Part shown: in pieces, positions 33,940-43,418 of the stretch
How positions within the stretch are numbered: position 1 is the stretch's first letter
Layout: the number at the start of each line of letters is the position of its first letter
Assembly: GCF_000753865.1 (NCBI RefSeq)
Contig: NZ_JQFW01000006.1
Coordinates: 124,001 to 188,000, forward strand
Source: Alteromonas sp. LOR
GTDB taxonomy: Bacteria > Pseudomonadota > Gammaproteobacteria > Enterobacterales > Alteromonadaceae
Direction of reading: 5' to 3'
DNA length: 64,000 nt
Notes under the pieces: model-generated
The model's database searches: none
The model's input: only the letters and a program-made list of their open reading frames with translations
What the model was told of the DNA's origin: nothing
Program-made: the position numbers and the translations under genes

Positions 33940-34890
33940 ATGAAGTTTTCACTGAATACTAGAAATAGCACCACGCACTTCACCTCTGTGCTAGCTGCAT
34001 TTGTTATCGGGAGCTTTTCTATAAACGCTTATGCTACAAACCTGTATTCCACTGGCGCTTTTTCAGATAGCTCACTTCCAGATAGCTCACTTCCAAGCAG
34101 TAAAATGGATACCAAGCACAGCGATGACAAGCAACCAGCACCACTCGTGTTAAACGGAGTATTTACACAAGGTGCGTTGTTACGCGGTGAAGTACCTAAA
34201 AACGCAACTGTGACCCTAAATGATTCGGCTGTGCCAACAAATCTTGATGGAAAGTTTGTTATTGGTTTCGATCGAACTGCACCGCTTGAACATACCCTTA
34301 CAGTAACCCTTGCTGATGGCAGCGAAACAGTGCGCCACATTACGTTAGAAAAGCGTGAATACAATATTCAGCGTATCGACGGTTTAGAACAAAAGATGGT
34401 AACGCCGCCGGCATCGGTCACTCAGCGTATTAAGCAAGACAACATAAACGTGGCAAAAGCGAGAAGCACTAACAGCGATTTAGACGCGCTATTTACTCGT
34501 TTTTCCTGGCCCGCTAAAGGCCCCATCACCGGCGTATATGGCAGTCAGCGGGTGTTGAACGGCGTGCCTAAGTGGCCACACTACGGCGTAGATGTAGGCG
34601 CTCCAACGGGAACTCCTGTTTATGCCCCTGTTGATGGCATTGTCACCATGGCAGAGGATTTATATTATTCAGGCAATACTCTTATTCTCGACCATGGAAT
34701 GCGGGTTTTCTCTACCTTTCTTCATTTGAACAGTATGACCGTTAATGTTGGGGATAGGGTTAAAAAAGGCGAGCAAATAGGTACCATCGGTGAAACGGGG
34801 CGGGCCACGGGTCCACACTTAGACTGGCGTATCAACCTTGGTAAAATGCGCTTAGACCCGCAAACTATTGTAACTGGTACTCCGGAATAA
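33940..34890 (+). CDS. M23 family metallopeptidase (LytM domain), periplasmic
   Basis: Exported cell-wall endopeptidase-like protein of 316 residues. ATG at 33940 with AAAGGA 10 nt upstream; the signal peptide ends about AYA (residues 30-33). A beta-rich middle region is followed by the M23 domain: HYGVDVGAPTGTPVYAP (Zn ligands His and Asp), LDHGMRVFSTFLHL (catalytic His) and GPHLDWRI. The last motif has HLD instead of HLH, so the third zinc ligand would be Asp; this variant occurs in other proteobacterial M23 proteins. A perfect 15-bp duplication (DSSLP twice) follows the signal peptide. Confidence 0.9.
   Translation: MKFSLNTRNSTTHFTSVLAAFVIGSFSINAYATNLYSTGAFSDSSLPDSSLPSSKMDTKHSDDKQPAPLVLNGVFTQGALLRGEVPKNATVTLNDSAVPTNLDGKFVIGFDRTAPLEHTLTVTLADGSETVRHITLEKREYNIQRIDGLEQKMVTPPASVTQRIKQDNINVAKARSTNSDLDALFTRFSWPAKGPITGVYGSQRVLNGVPKWPHYGVDVGAPTGTPVYAPVDGIVTMAEDLYYSGNTLILDHGMRVFSTFLHLNSMTVNVGDRVKKGEQIGTIGETGRATGPHLDWRINLGKMRLDPQTIVTGTPE
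34066..34095 (+). repeat. In-frame perfect 15-bp duplication in the M23 peptidase gene
   Basis: GATAGCTCACTTCCA is repeated exactly, encoding DSSLP twice just after the signal peptide. Confidence 0.9.
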
Positions 34891-34920
34891 AAAGCCTCGT
34901 TCAATCAAGGTTTTTATGAC

Positions 34921-34950
34921 AAAGGGCGGCGCTTCGACGCACCGCCTTTT
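34921..34950. terminator. Bidirectional terminator between M23 and M61 genes
   Basis: AAAGGGCGGCGC pairs with GCACCGCCTTTT (one wobble, one mismatch) around a short TTCGAC loop region, between convergent genes. Confidence 0.7.
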
Positions 34951-34956
34951 GACAAA

Positions 34957-36813
34957 TTACCTAACGCCAAGCCAATGACCAAACACGTCGGCGTCGTTTA
35001 TATCAAAAAACGCCATGTCTTTTCTCGCTTCCATAATAGGTAAGGTCACGTTTAACAGTTGGCCGTCTCGAATTACGCTGACTTCTGCTGTTGACTCTAA
35101 CGTTGTATCTAAAATACGTTGTAACTTGCCTTGAGAAACCACATGCCCATTTATAGCGATAATATTATCGTTCAATAGGATCCCCGCACGCATGGCGGCA
35201 AGCCCCTCAAATAGTTGAGCAACAGTCAGTCCCAATGGGGCAGGTTTAAGTGTCGCGCCAAGCTGTCGTTTCATTGGCGACTTCAATGATAGGCCGCCTT
35301 TATCTTCGCTAGATACCTTTGCCCGAGTGCGAAGTGCAACACCAATTCGTTGAACTAATGTTTCTAATTCAACGTCGTCTGTGTGGTATACAACGCTATT
35401 TAAATAATCTGATACATCAATATCAAAGTGCTCTTTACATAACGTCTGTATGACATTATCCGGCGTTCCGCTCTCATCTTTGCCGTACTGCTGCCATAAA
35501 ACGCGCATGACATCGTCGAGGCACACCGTATCGCCAGATTGCTCTCGCAATAGTAAATCGAGCCCCAACGCGATGATACCGCCCTTGGTGTAATAGCTAA
35601 CAATATTGTTAGTGGCACTGGCGTCTTGCTTGTAAAACTTTGTCCATGCATCAAAACTACTTTCAGCCGCACTTTGCTTAAATCGTCCAGCATTTTGCAA
35701 AAGCCTACTTATATTTTGAGCAACAATATCGAGGTACTTTTGCGGTGGTATTGTGCCAACACGAGCAAGGGTGACGTCGTCATAGAAACTTGTAAACCCT
35801 TCGTATATCCACAGTTGGTTGGTATAGCTTTCTTTGGATAAATCCGGTTTTACCATCACATTAGGTTTAATGCGTTTCACGTGCCATGTATGAAAAAACT
35901 CATGACTACAAAGACTTAAAAACGTGACGTATCCGTCTGTTTTTTCTTCGCCGTCGCCAACGAGAGGAAGCTCAAAGCGAGGGTAAAGCAATGCCGTAGA
36001 ATATTTGTGCTCCAAACCTCCAAAACCATTATCGGCTAGCAGGGTCATAAACAGGTAATCTTTCACTGGATAGGGCGTGCCAAATAGTGAAAGGTGGTGT
36101 TGGCAAATAGGGGCTAAATCTTTCGCAATTCTCGCATAATCAATGTTGTTGTTGCCTGAAAATAGTAGCGTGAAGTTCACGTTATCTACTTTAAACTCGT
36201 ACGTGTCGGCCACGCCCACATAAATGGGATGGTCGATAAACTCATCATAGTTTTTCGCTTCAAAATACCATGCCCTAGCATTAGCATTAGCATTGGCGTC
36301 TATCACACTATCTAAAGAACAGGGCTCTCGCGTTTCCATCGACGTATGCGCATTCCAGTTAGACGGAATAGTATCGCCTAGTGTTATTTCAAGATAATGC
36401 TGTGAGTTTTCAAATTCTGCAATTTGTAAAAATGCACTGGTTCCATTAATAAACGCATATTCATGATTGATGAAGGCGGACCGAATGGATAAGTCATTAG
36501 CATAAATCGTGTAATCGATAATGCAGGCATCACCATCAGTCTGTATTGACCATGTTTGTTTGTCTAACTTCTCAATGCTAACGGATGATTGAGCAAAGGC
36601 TTCTGCTGCTAATGTATTCGCCGCTGTTTTCTTTGCAGACAGCGAGACAATGTTTTTTGCGAAATCGCGAACCATATAACTACCCGGTATCCAACTGGGT
36701 AAGGAAAGCGTTAGCGAAGAGGCGCTATGAGCAGGAATTGATAGCTGAACATCGAACTGATGAGCCTGCCACTGAGATAAATTAAGTGAAAAATGCAACG
36801 TGTTATCAGACAT
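34957..36813 (-). CDS. M61 family metallopeptidase (glycyl aminopeptidase-like) with PDZ domain
   Basis: Peptidase of 618 residues, the usual M61 size. An N-terminal beta domain (about 1-170) precedes the catalytic domain with HEFFHTWHVKRIKP (HExxH zinc site) and the downstream ligand Glu in LWIYEGFTSFYDD. A PDZ-like domain lies near the C-terminus (GLTVAQLFEGLAAMRAGILLNDNI... region, about 520-600). No signal peptide is seen, so it is probably cytosolic. A six-base repeat encodes Ala-Asn repeats near residue 175. Confidence 0.93.
   Translation of the reverse strand: MSDNTLHFSLNLSQWQAHQFDVQLSIPAHSASSLTLSLPSWIPGSYMVRDFAKNIVSLSAKKTAANTLAAEAFAQSSVSIEKLDKQTWSIQTDGDACIIDYTIYANDLSIRSAFINHEYAFINGTSAFLQIAEFENSQHYLEITLGDTIPSNWNAHTSMETREPCSLDSVIDANANANARAWYFEAKNYDEFIDHPIYVGVADTYEFKVDNVNFTLLFSGNNNIDYARIAKDLAPICQHHLSLFGTPYPVKDYLFMTLLADNGFGGLEHKYSTALLYPRFELPLVGDGEEKTDGYVTFLSLCSHEFFHTWHVKRIKPNVMVKPDLSKESYTNQLWIYEGFTSFYDDVTLARVGTIPPQKYLDIVAQNISRLLQNAGRFKQSAAESSFDAWTKFYKQDASATNNIVSYYTKGGIIALGLDLLLREQSGDTVCLDDVMRVLWQQYGKDESGTPDNVIQTLCKEHFDIDVSDYLNSVVYHTDDVELETLVQRIGVALRTRAKVSSEDKGGLSLKSPMKRQLGATLKPAPLGLTVAQLFEGLAAMRAGILLNDNIIAINGHVVSQGKLQRILDTTLESTAEVSVIRDGQLLNVTLPIMEARKDMAFFDINDADVFGHWLGVR
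36275..36298 (-). repeat. In-frame 6-bp repeat in the M61 peptidase gene
   Basis: TAGCAT-type hexamers repeat about four times and encode ANANANA on the minus strand. Confidence 0.75.
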
Positions 36814-36998
36814 AAAAACTCATTTTATTTACGTAGTTAAGAACTAGTGTACTATAAGTGAATACTGAAGTGAGCGTACTTAAGCATCAAACGCGCTAGA
36901 CACTATTTGAAATATTGTCGAAGCAAACGTGTTTCTAATTAGCGATAGCGCGACCGATATTGCTTCTAACAGGATGAGAAGGGCTGAGTAGTAAACCT

Positions 36999-37682
36999 AT
37001 GGTTGAAAGAACTAGCACTACAACAATAAGCGAAGAAGATTTTGAGGCGCTCAATGCGTTTCAGCCTGGGGATGTTGTCGATCTTGAGATCACCATGCCT
37101 GCGGCATCGAAACGGGTCAAAACTGAATATTTAGGTATGCATACCAACGACTGCATGATGTTTCATATCCCAACTTCATCAAAATGGATAACGGTAAGAG
37201 ATGCGTTAACGGTTGATAATGATATTGTGGTTCGCTCGATAGTCGAGGGTAGCACCGGGCAAGTCATTGCTTATCGGGTAAAAGTGCTAAAACTACTTTC
37301 TAAACCCGCTGGCATATTAATTACCAGCTTTCCTTCACGCATACAGCGAATAGGGCTTCGAGCCTCAACACGCTCACAGCCTGGCGTTGCCATAAACATC
37401 AAGTCAGAGGTTTTCGAGGGCGATGAAGATGCGTCAGGCATCATCGTCGACTTATCAAAACACGGGTGCAAAGTCGGGCTTCAGGTGAAACCTGGGTGGC
37501 CCATACTAATTGACAATACCGAAATAACACTTGTATATATGCTTAATGGTGAAGCGGTTGAAATTAAAGCCATGGTTAAAAATCATAAGTTAGATAATCG
37601 AATAGTCTATTACGGGCTCAAATTTCAATCTGGTGATGCAATGATTGGCGAGCTACTCGCAAGACATACTTTGGTGTCGTAG
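36999..37682 (+). CDS. PilZ domain protein, probable c-di-GMP receptor (YcgR-like layout)
   Basis: Cytosolic protein of 227 residues. An N-terminal beta-rich domain (about 1-110, YcgR N-like) precedes a PilZ domain. The c-di-GMP-binding signature is intact: RASTR (RxxxR, about residues 122-126) and DLSKHG (D/NxSxxG, about 151-156). YcgR-type proteins slow the flagellar motor, but no flagellar genes are near, so the target is unknown. A degenerate 18-bp repeat array begins just after the stop. Confidence 0.88.
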   Translation: MVERTSTTTISEEDFEALNAFQPGDVVDLEITMPAASKRVKTEYLGMHTNDCMMFHIPTSSKWITVRDALTVDNDIVVRSIVEGSTGQVIAYRVKVLKLLSKPAGILITSFPSRIQRIGLRASTRSQPGVAINIKSEVFEGDEDASGIIVDLSKHGCKVGLQVKPGWPILIDNTEITLVYMLNGEAVEIKAMVKNHKLDNRIVYYGLKFQSGDAMIGELLARHTLVS

Positions 37683-37705
37683 CTTTTTTTAAACTGACCC
37701 TATGT

Positions 37706-37777
37706 ATTGTCTTTAAAAAGTGAACTGACATCAAAAAGTATACTGTCATTAAAAAGTGTACTGCCATCAAAACAGGC
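37706..37777. repeat. Degenerate 18-bp tandem repeat, four copies
   Basis: Units ATTGTCTTTAAAAAGTGA, ACTGACATCAAAAAGTAT, ACTGTCATTAAAAAGTGT and ACTGCCATCAAAACAGGC in tandem, between the PilZ gene and the DUF962 gene. The minus strand is open through the array with a 6-residue period, but that frame overlaps the PilZ gene and is not called. Confidence 0.88.
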
Positions 37778-37923
37778 AGTGGCAACACAAAGCGGGCAAA
37801 AGTATATATTGTCATCTACTGTACAAATTTTGCGCTTAATGTAATTGTTTTATGCGCTAGTAAGCTCTGTGAGCTAAGTAAAAACCTAACAAACTCATAA
37901 TTCAAATAATAAGGTGAGGGACA

Positions 37924-38385
37924 ATGAGAAGTATTGAAAGGCTGCTTATGCAGTACGGTGAAAGCCATCAAAATAAGACTAACGTGATAATTCACGCTAT
38001 TGCAGTGCCGAGTATTTATTTGGTAACCCTTGGCTTGCTTTGGAGTATTCCTACCCCAGACGCTATCGCGCATTTTGATATTACATGGGCGCACATCATC
38101 GCTATTCCAGTACTGTATTACTATTTTTCTTTGTCTGGTCCTATTGGTGCGGCTATGACATTACTTACTATCGCGTGTTTTGGTGTGGTAAATCTGTTGG
38201 TTCACTTGGATATTTCTGTTTGGCAATTCAGCTTAGCGCTGTTTGTGGTTATGTGGATTTTACAATTTGTTGGCCACAAAATAGAGGGGAAAAAGCCCTC
38301 ATTTTTCGAAGATCTTCGTTTTCTGCTCGTTGGGCCTGCATGGTGGTGGGTTCACTGGCTTAAACGAATGAACATTAGCTATTAA
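37924..38385 (+). CDS. DUF962 / Mpo1-like membrane protein
   Basis: Integral membrane protein of 153 residues with about four hydrophobic segments. It carries the family signatures YGESHQNKTNVIIHAIAVP at the N-terminus and QFVGHKIEGKKPSFFEDL near the C-terminus. The His residues in these segments are the metal-binding candidates. The yeast relative Mpo1 is a 2-hydroxy fatty acid dioxygenase; whether the bacterial protein does this is unproven. GGTGAGGG-type ribosome binding site upstream. Confidence 0.9.
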   Translation: MRSIERLLMQYGESHQNKTNVIIHAIAVPSIYLVTLGLLWSIPTPDAIAHFDITWAHIIAIPVLYYYFSLSGPIGAAMTLLTIACFGVVNLLVHLDISVWQFSLALFVVMWILQFVGHKIEGKKPSFFEDLRFLLVGPAWWWVHWLKRMNISY

Positions 38386-38599
38386 AGCAGTTACACAATT
38401 AGCACGGCGTGTTGACGTTAATCTATTCGTTTTGTCGTTACAAAGCGCTTATTACTGCGAAAATATACAGTAAACGTCAACTCGCTCCTAGCTGCGACCA
38501 GACGCACTACCTACACGACCAAGCTGCTTGGGTCATTAAATTCCAAGCGTATAATCTCACTACAAGCTCTATATTTGGTAATAATAAGTTGGTGTTACA

Positions 38600-39673
38600 G
38601 TGAGTCGCTTCCAGCGAGTAATCGAAAGTAATGAGCGTTTATTTTGGACTTTGCACAGTGCAGGGTGGGCAGGATTTGCGCTAATTTACTACATAGGCTC
38701 TTTTCTACATGATGTAAGATCCATTTGGGTTTTCATTATCATGCTTAATGCATACGCAGGTTGGTTACTGACTATTCCGTTGCGCTATGTCTATCGGTGG
38801 GCTCGAAAGCGCTCTCCTTTAAAGATGATCCTTATTGTTATCGCATCGTGCTATATCGTGGCGCTGGTGTGGGCTGTGGTAAAAAACATTAACTATTGGG
38901 AGATATACAAGCACGGTTATCGCCCAGACGAATGGTACATGTACTTCACCAACACCATTAACTCGTTGATTATGGTTGGTTGTTGGAGTGGTGTTTATTT
39001 TGGTATCAAAAACTTTCAAATGCTGCAAAAAGAGAAGCAGAATGCGCTCAAAGCCAGCACCATGGCACATCAAGCCCATATCAAGATGTTGCGATATCAA
39101 TTGAACCCTCACTTTCTATTCAACACGCTTAACGCTATCTCAACCTTAATCCTGTTGAAAGAGAATGACACTGCCGAAGCCATGGTGTCTAAATTAAGCA
39201 ACTTTTTGCGTTACTCACTTGATAACGATCCCATTAAGCGAGTTCCGCTAGGTCAGGAAATAAAGGCACTTCGCCTGTATCTTGAAATCGAAAAAGTGCG
39301 ATTCGACGATCGCTTAGAAGTCATCTGGGATATCGATACCAAATGCGAATCGGCACTGGTACCGAGCATGATACTTCAACCCATAATCGAAAATGCCATT
39401 AAACATGCCATTTCTAAAATGGAAAATGGTGGCCAAATTGCGATAACAGCCCGTACCTTCGGCAATGACTTACTGATGGACGTGGCCGATAATGGCCCTG
39501 GTGCTGATATAAAAGATGGCAAATTAAGCCGTAAAAATGGCGTAGGACTTGTGAACATAAAAGAGCGCTTACAATCGCTTTACCAACGCAACTTTGCATT
39601 TTCTATTGAGCACAATCAGCCCTCGGGTGTACGAGTACGAATTCGTATTCCCTATGACGTAAAGGACGTATGA
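38600..39673 (+). CDS. LytS/AlgZ-type sensor histidine kinase
   Basis: Membrane histidine kinase of 357 residues starting with GTG. About four membrane segments occupy residues 15-150, with no recognisable extracellular sensor domain. The His_kinase motif is LRYQLNPHFLFNTLNAI (phospho-acceptor His), and the ATPase has VPSMILQPIIENAIKHA and DNGPGAD (N and G1 boxes). It is one base upstream of its cognate LytTR response regulator. The signal is unknown. Confidence 0.92.
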   Translation: MSRFQRVIESNERLFWTLHSAGWAGFALIYYIGSFLHDVRSIWVFIIMLNAYAGWLLTIPLRYVYRWARKRSPLKMILIVIASCYIVALVWAVVKNINYWEIYKHGYRPDEWYMYFTNTINSLIMVGCWSGVYFGIKNFQMLQKEKQNALKASTMAHQAHIKMLRYQLNPHFLFNTLNAISTLILLKENDTAEAMVSKLSNFLRYSLDNDPIKRVPLGQEIKALRLYLEIEKVRFDDRLEVIWDIDTKCESALVPSMILQPIIENAIKHAISKMENGGQIAITARTFGNDLLMDVADNGPGADIKDGKLSRKNGVGLVNIKERLQSLYQRNFAFSIEHNQPSGVRVRIRIPYDVKDV

Positions 39674-39674
39674 T

Positions 39675-40502
39675 ATGACCAAGCAAATGATTAAAACCAT
39701 TGTGGTAGACGATGAGCCTCTTGCTCGTAGAGGGCTACGTGCGAGGCTTGAACGTCATAGCGATATTCAAGTGCTGGCCGAGTGCCAAAATGGTCTTGAG
39801 GCGGTAAGCAGTATTTCTCAACATCGCCCGGACCTCGTTTTTCTCGATATTCAAATGCCAGGGCTCAATGGATTTCAAGTCATTCACAAACTTCGTGAAT
39901 TGAAACAGCCAATTCCAATGATTGTTTTTGTCACCGCATACGACAGCTATGCGATTAAAGCGTTTGACGTGCATGCGTTGGATTATCTATTGAAACCAGC
40001 AGATGACGAACGACTTGGCGCAGCCCTCGATAAGGTAAGAGAATACACCAGCACGGCACACCAAGACGAACAGTCACAAAGACTAGTGAGTTTAGTTGCA
40101 GAATTAACGGGCGACGATTGTGAAGAAATTTTACGCAAGCTAGCGAATGGTGAACCGGTAGAAACCAACCCTTATCCAGACGTACTTGCTATAAAAGATG
40201 GCTCTGAAGTGACACGAGTCAATGTTCAAGATATTCAGTGGATAGATGCGGCTGGCGATTACATGTGTGTTCACGCGCTAGACGGTATGCACATCATGCG
40301 TAAAACCATGAAAGAGTTGGAGCAGGAATTGAACCCTCAGTTCTTTGTCAGAGTTCACCGTTCCGCTATTGCTAATATTCGTTTTGTGAAAAAACTAGTG
40401 AGTCATATTAGCGGCGAATACCACCTCATTTTACAAAATGATACCGAGCTGAAGGTGAGCAGAAGTCATCGCGATAAGGTGAAAGCTGCAATGAAGATGT
40501 AG
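39675..40502 (+). CDS. LytTR family response regulator
   Basis: DNA-binding response regulator of 275 residues. REC domain with VDDEPLARRG, phospho-acceptor Asp in LVFLDIQMPGLNG, and LLKPADDERL. A C-terminal LytTR domain follows (IQWIDAAGDYMCVHA, FFVRVHRSAIANI, SRSHRDKVK). Partner of the adjacent kinase. No target site was identified. It lacks a T-rich terminator close behind. Confidence 0.93.
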   Translation: MTKQMIKTIVVDDEPLARRGLRARLERHSDIQVLAECQNGLEAVSSISQHRPDLVFLDIQMPGLNGFQVIHKLRELKQPIPMIVFVTAYDSYAIKAFDVHALDYLLKPADDERLGAALDKVREYTSTAHQDEQSQRLVSLVAELTGDDCEEILRKLANGEPVETNPYPDVLAIKDGSEVTRVNVQDIQWIDAAGDYMCVHALDGMHIMRKTMKELEQELNPQFFVRVHRSAIANIRFVKKLVSHISGEYHLILQNDTELKVSRSHRDKVKAAMKM

Positions 40503-40624
40503 TTGAGTCCTGCGCTTAAGCTCACTCTTAAGTTAACAGCAAGGTATATGTCCTTGCGTCTTATTATCTTGAGCAACGCTGGACAAAGTTAGCCTTGTGG
40601 TTTTAACTTGGCAAAAAACAAGAA

Positions 40625-40644
40625 AAGCGCCTACAAGGGCGCTT
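40625..40644 (-). terminator. Hairpin terminator, best oriented for pfkA
   Basis: AAGCGCC/GGCGCTT with a 6-nt loop. On the minus strand it is followed by TTCTTGTTTTTT, a better tail than on the plus strand. It lies about 150 nt after pfkA and 120 nt after the LytTR gene; the rest of 40503-40796 holds nothing recognised. Confidence 0.65.
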
Positions 40645-40796
40645 CTCTGTATTTTCATCAATCAGCTTTTCAACTCATACCCGAAATTCTCACTACCTCA
40701 AAACATAAACTCTTTAAGCCCTTTTATTGATTGTCCGTCGCTTTATCGATAGGTCACAATTTATGTAAATTATTCAATAGAAGAGGTTATGTGGTA

Positions 40797-41792
40797 TTAA
40801 CCATACCTTTCATTCATTATTGATTTCATTAAGGCCACTTGCGCGCTGTTTAACGGTTTATTGTCACTGGTTGTGGTGAGCGGCACAGTAGTGGGTTCTC
40901 TGTTCACTTCTCCTACCATGACATTGCTTGTATCTGTACCCACAAGACTTACCGCGTACTCGCCTAATGAAGTAGCAAGTAGCCTGTCGTTGCTTACCGG
41001 AGTACCTCCTCGTTGCACATGTCCGAGGGTTACCGGTCTGACATCACTAATTTCACTGTCGTTAAGCGCCTTGGTAAGGGCCTCTAGGCCTTGGGGCCAT
41101 ACGTTTTCTGCCACTACCACAATAAAGCTTACCGAGCCTCTCACGCGGCGCTGAGCATGAATTTGTGTGAGAATTTTCTTTATCTCACTTTCTGGCGATT
41201 CAAAGAATTCAGGTAAAATCACATAATCTGCTGCTGACGAGAGCGCTGCGTTCAGCGCTAAGAAACCGGCGTGTCTTCCCATCACCTCAACTAAAAATAT
41301 GCGTTCAAATGCATCTGCAGTATCTCGTACCTTATCAATTGAGTTCATTGCAGTATCTATAGCAGTGTAATAACCAATGGTGGCATCGGTGCCGGCTATA
41401 TCATTGTCTATCGTGCCTGGAATACCGATAATTTGGCCATGGTAATGGTCGGCCAGATGCGTGGCCCCGCGAAATGAACCGTCACCACCAATAACAAGAA
41501 GAGCATCTACGCCTGCCTCTGATAAATTAGCTGCCGCTTGCTTCAAGCCCGCTTCCTCGGTGAAAGCTTTGCACCGAGCGCTGTGCAATACGGTACCCCC
41601 TTGCTGAATAAGGTTGTGAGTAGAGTCTAGTGAAAGAGAAATAGATTCTTGTTTAATTAATCCATTGTAGCCATGAAGATAACCTATTAAATCGTAATTC
41701 CGCTTTTTGCAGGCAATCACAATTGCCCTAATACATGCATTCATACCCGGTGCATCACCACCCGACGTTAATACTGCGACACGTTTTGACAC
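40797..41792 (-). CDS. pfkA: 6-phosphofructokinase
   Basis: ATP-dependent phosphofructokinase of 331 residues, glycolytic phosphorylation of fructose 6-phosphate. Motifs: VLTSGGDAPGMNACIRA, LLVIGGDGSFRGATHLA, PGTIDNDIAGTDATIGYYTA (catalytic Asp), EVMGRHAGFLAL and LGHVQRGGTPVSNDR. The GGDGS and PGTIDND residues favour ATP over pyrophosphate as donor. The C-terminus (about 295-331) diverges from the E. coli enzyme. Confidence 0.95.
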   Translation of the reverse strand: MSKRVAVLTSGGDAPGMNACIRAIVIACKKRNYDLIGYLHGYNGLIKQESISLSLDSTHNLIQQGGTVLHSARCKAFTEEAGLKQAAANLSEAGVDALLVIGGDGSFRGATHLADHYHGQIIGIPGTIDNDIAGTDATIGYYTAIDTAMNSIDKVRDTADAFERIFLVEVMGRHAGFLALNAALSSAADYVILPEFFESPESEIKKILTQIHAQRRVRGSVSFIVVVAENVWPQGLEALTKALNDSEISDVRPVTLGHVQRGGTPVSNDRLLATSLGEYAVSLVGTDTSNVMVGEVNREPTTVPLTTTSDNKPLNSAQVALMKSIMNERYG

Positions 41793-41944
41793 AATAAAAT
41801 CCTTCTCAGTAGGTTTCGTTCTTATAGTATGAAAAGTAGAGCAGACTGTTTAGAAGGTAAAGCCATTTATTTTGCACTTTTTCCGTCTGAGCGGTCTATA
41901 CAGTATTACGCTCTTTGCACATAACATATTGAAGGCTAATCAAA

Positions 41945-42787
41945 ATGCGCGTTGCTATTATCTTTGTTCTGCTACTTTCTCTTACAGCGTGTACCTCTAA
42001 GCTCGCTTATGACAATTTAGATTGGTGGGTATACTGGTATCTAGATGACTATGTAGAGCTTAACGATGAACAAGAAGAACGGTTTGATGACTACTTAACC
42101 AATTGGCTTCAATGGCATAAACGAAGTGAATTGAAACGCTATGAAAATCAGCTTAAAACGCTGAAACAGCAAGTACTAAACCGCGAGTTAGATTACGACA
42201 CGGTTTATGCGCATATTAACGACGTGAGAACGCATTGGGAAAGGGTGAGGGCACAGATTAGCCCGGAACTTGCTGAGCTTGCCGTCGACCTTACTGACCA
42301 ACAAATAGTGTCCTTATTCGCCACACTAGAAAAAGACAACAAGGAAGAAGAAGAGGAGCGGCAAGAGTTTCTCGAACAGTCAGAGGCAGAGCGCAGTGAA
42401 AAGCGTATTGAGCGGATGACTGACAACGTGGAAGAGCGAATTGGTGATTTGTCTGAGGAGCAAAAACAAATTATTGCTACCTACAACGCACAGTTTGTGT
42501 CAACGTCTGACGAATGGTTGCAGTATCGCAGAAAAATTCAAAATGCAGCCCGTCGACTATTCATTACCAAAACCACGAATCCAAATTTTGTCCAAGACTT
42601 AACTTATTTAATGCAAAACCCAGATAAATACCGAAGCGAGGACTATCAGCAAGCTAGCGCCCATAATATGAAAGTGGGAGCAACCATGATTGTGGAAGTT
42701 GCATCCACACTCAGCGATTCCCAAAAGAAAACCCTGGTCGAGAATATTGATGAATTTATTACAACGATAGACAAGTTTCAGAAGTAG
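41945..42787 (+). CDS. DUF6279-type lipoprotein
   Basis: Predicted lipoprotein of 280 residues with lipobox LTAC (Cys16). The rest is highly charged and helical, with LDWWVYWYLDDYVELNDEQ after the anchor and a long Glu/Lys/Arg-rich, coiled-coil-like middle (about 120-185). It resembles the DUF6279 lipoproteins of gammaproteobacteria; function unknown. Alone between pfkA and the next gene. Confidence 0.82.
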   Translation: MRVAIIFVLLLSLTACTSKLAYDNLDWWVYWYLDDYVELNDEQEERFDDYLTNWLQWHKRSELKRYENQLKTLKQQVLNRELDYDTVYAHINDVRTHWERVRAQISPELAELAVDLTDQQIVSLFATLEKDNKEEEEERQEFLEQSEAERSEKRIERMTDNVEERIGDLSEEQKQIIATYNAQFVSTSDEWLQYRRKIQNAARRLFITKTTNPNFVQDLTYLMQNPDKYRSEDYQQASAHNMKVGATMIVEVASTLSDSQKKTLVENIDEFITTIDKFQK

Positions 42788-42878
42788 CTTCTAATTAAGC
42801 TAAGCCACGTTATTCATAGAGCTTCTAGCGTTACTCTATAAGCTATAATGCAGCTAATCCAAGTAAAAGAGAAAAAAT

Positions 42879-43418
42879 ATGGATCAAGCACTAGAGACGA
42901 TGATTGCAAATATGCCCGCAAAAACGGGTAAAAACCTTGAAGAATGGACTGTGCTGTTGAGGCAAGAAAACTTCAATAAACATTCAGAGGCAGTCGCATT
43001 TTTAAAAACAACTTATGGGGTTACACATGGATTTGCCAACACAATAGTCACTCTTTCTAAAGAAGAGAGTGATTCTCCCGATTTGGTAGCCACTCAGTAT
43101 GAGGGTAAAGAATCACTTAAACCCATATACGATTTGTTGATAGCGACAATGACAAAATTGGGTGATGACGTTGTGGTCGTGCCGAAAAAAGGGAGTGTGA
43201 GTGTAATTCGAAAAAATCAATTTGCGCTGATCAAGCCTGCGACAAAGAAAAGAATTGACCTGGGATTAAAACTAAAAGGGGTGGATATACAGGGGCGCTT
43301 AGAAAATTCTGGGCCTTTTGGCTCCATGTGCACGCACAGGATCCAGTTGCAGCAAGTGACAGAGGTTGATAAAGAGGTAGTCAACTGGCTATTGAAAGCC
43401 TATGAAATGTCGCTATAA
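42879..43418 (+). CDS. DUF4287/DUF5655 domain protein
   Basis: Cytosolic protein of 179 residues. The N-terminal half (ANMPAKTGKNLEEWTVLL, AVAFLKTTYGVTHGFAN) matches DUF4287 and the C-terminal half (LKPIYDLLIATMTKLG, FALIKPATKKRIDLGL) matches DUF5655, a common pairing. The biochemical role is not established. The 3' end overlaps the convergent REC-TPR gene by 6 nt. Confidence 0.82.
   Translation: MDQALETMIANMPAKTGKNLEEWTVLLRQENFNKHSEAVAFLKTTYGVTHGFANTIVTLSKEESDSPDLVATQYEGKESLKPIYDLLIATMTKLGDDVVVVPKKGSVSVIRKNQFALIKPATKKRIDLGLKLKGVDIQGRLENSGPFGSMCTHRIQLQQVTEVDKEVVNWLLKAYEMSL

Noticed and set aside
37618-37815. 65-codon minus-strand ORF across the 18-bp repeat array
   Set aside because: It overlaps the end of the PilZ gene, has no ribosome binding site and owes its openness to the repeat period.
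38409-38603. 64-codon plus-strand ORF upstream of the LytS-type kinase
   Set aside because: No family, no clear ribosome binding site, overlaps the start of the kinase gene; probably leader sequence.
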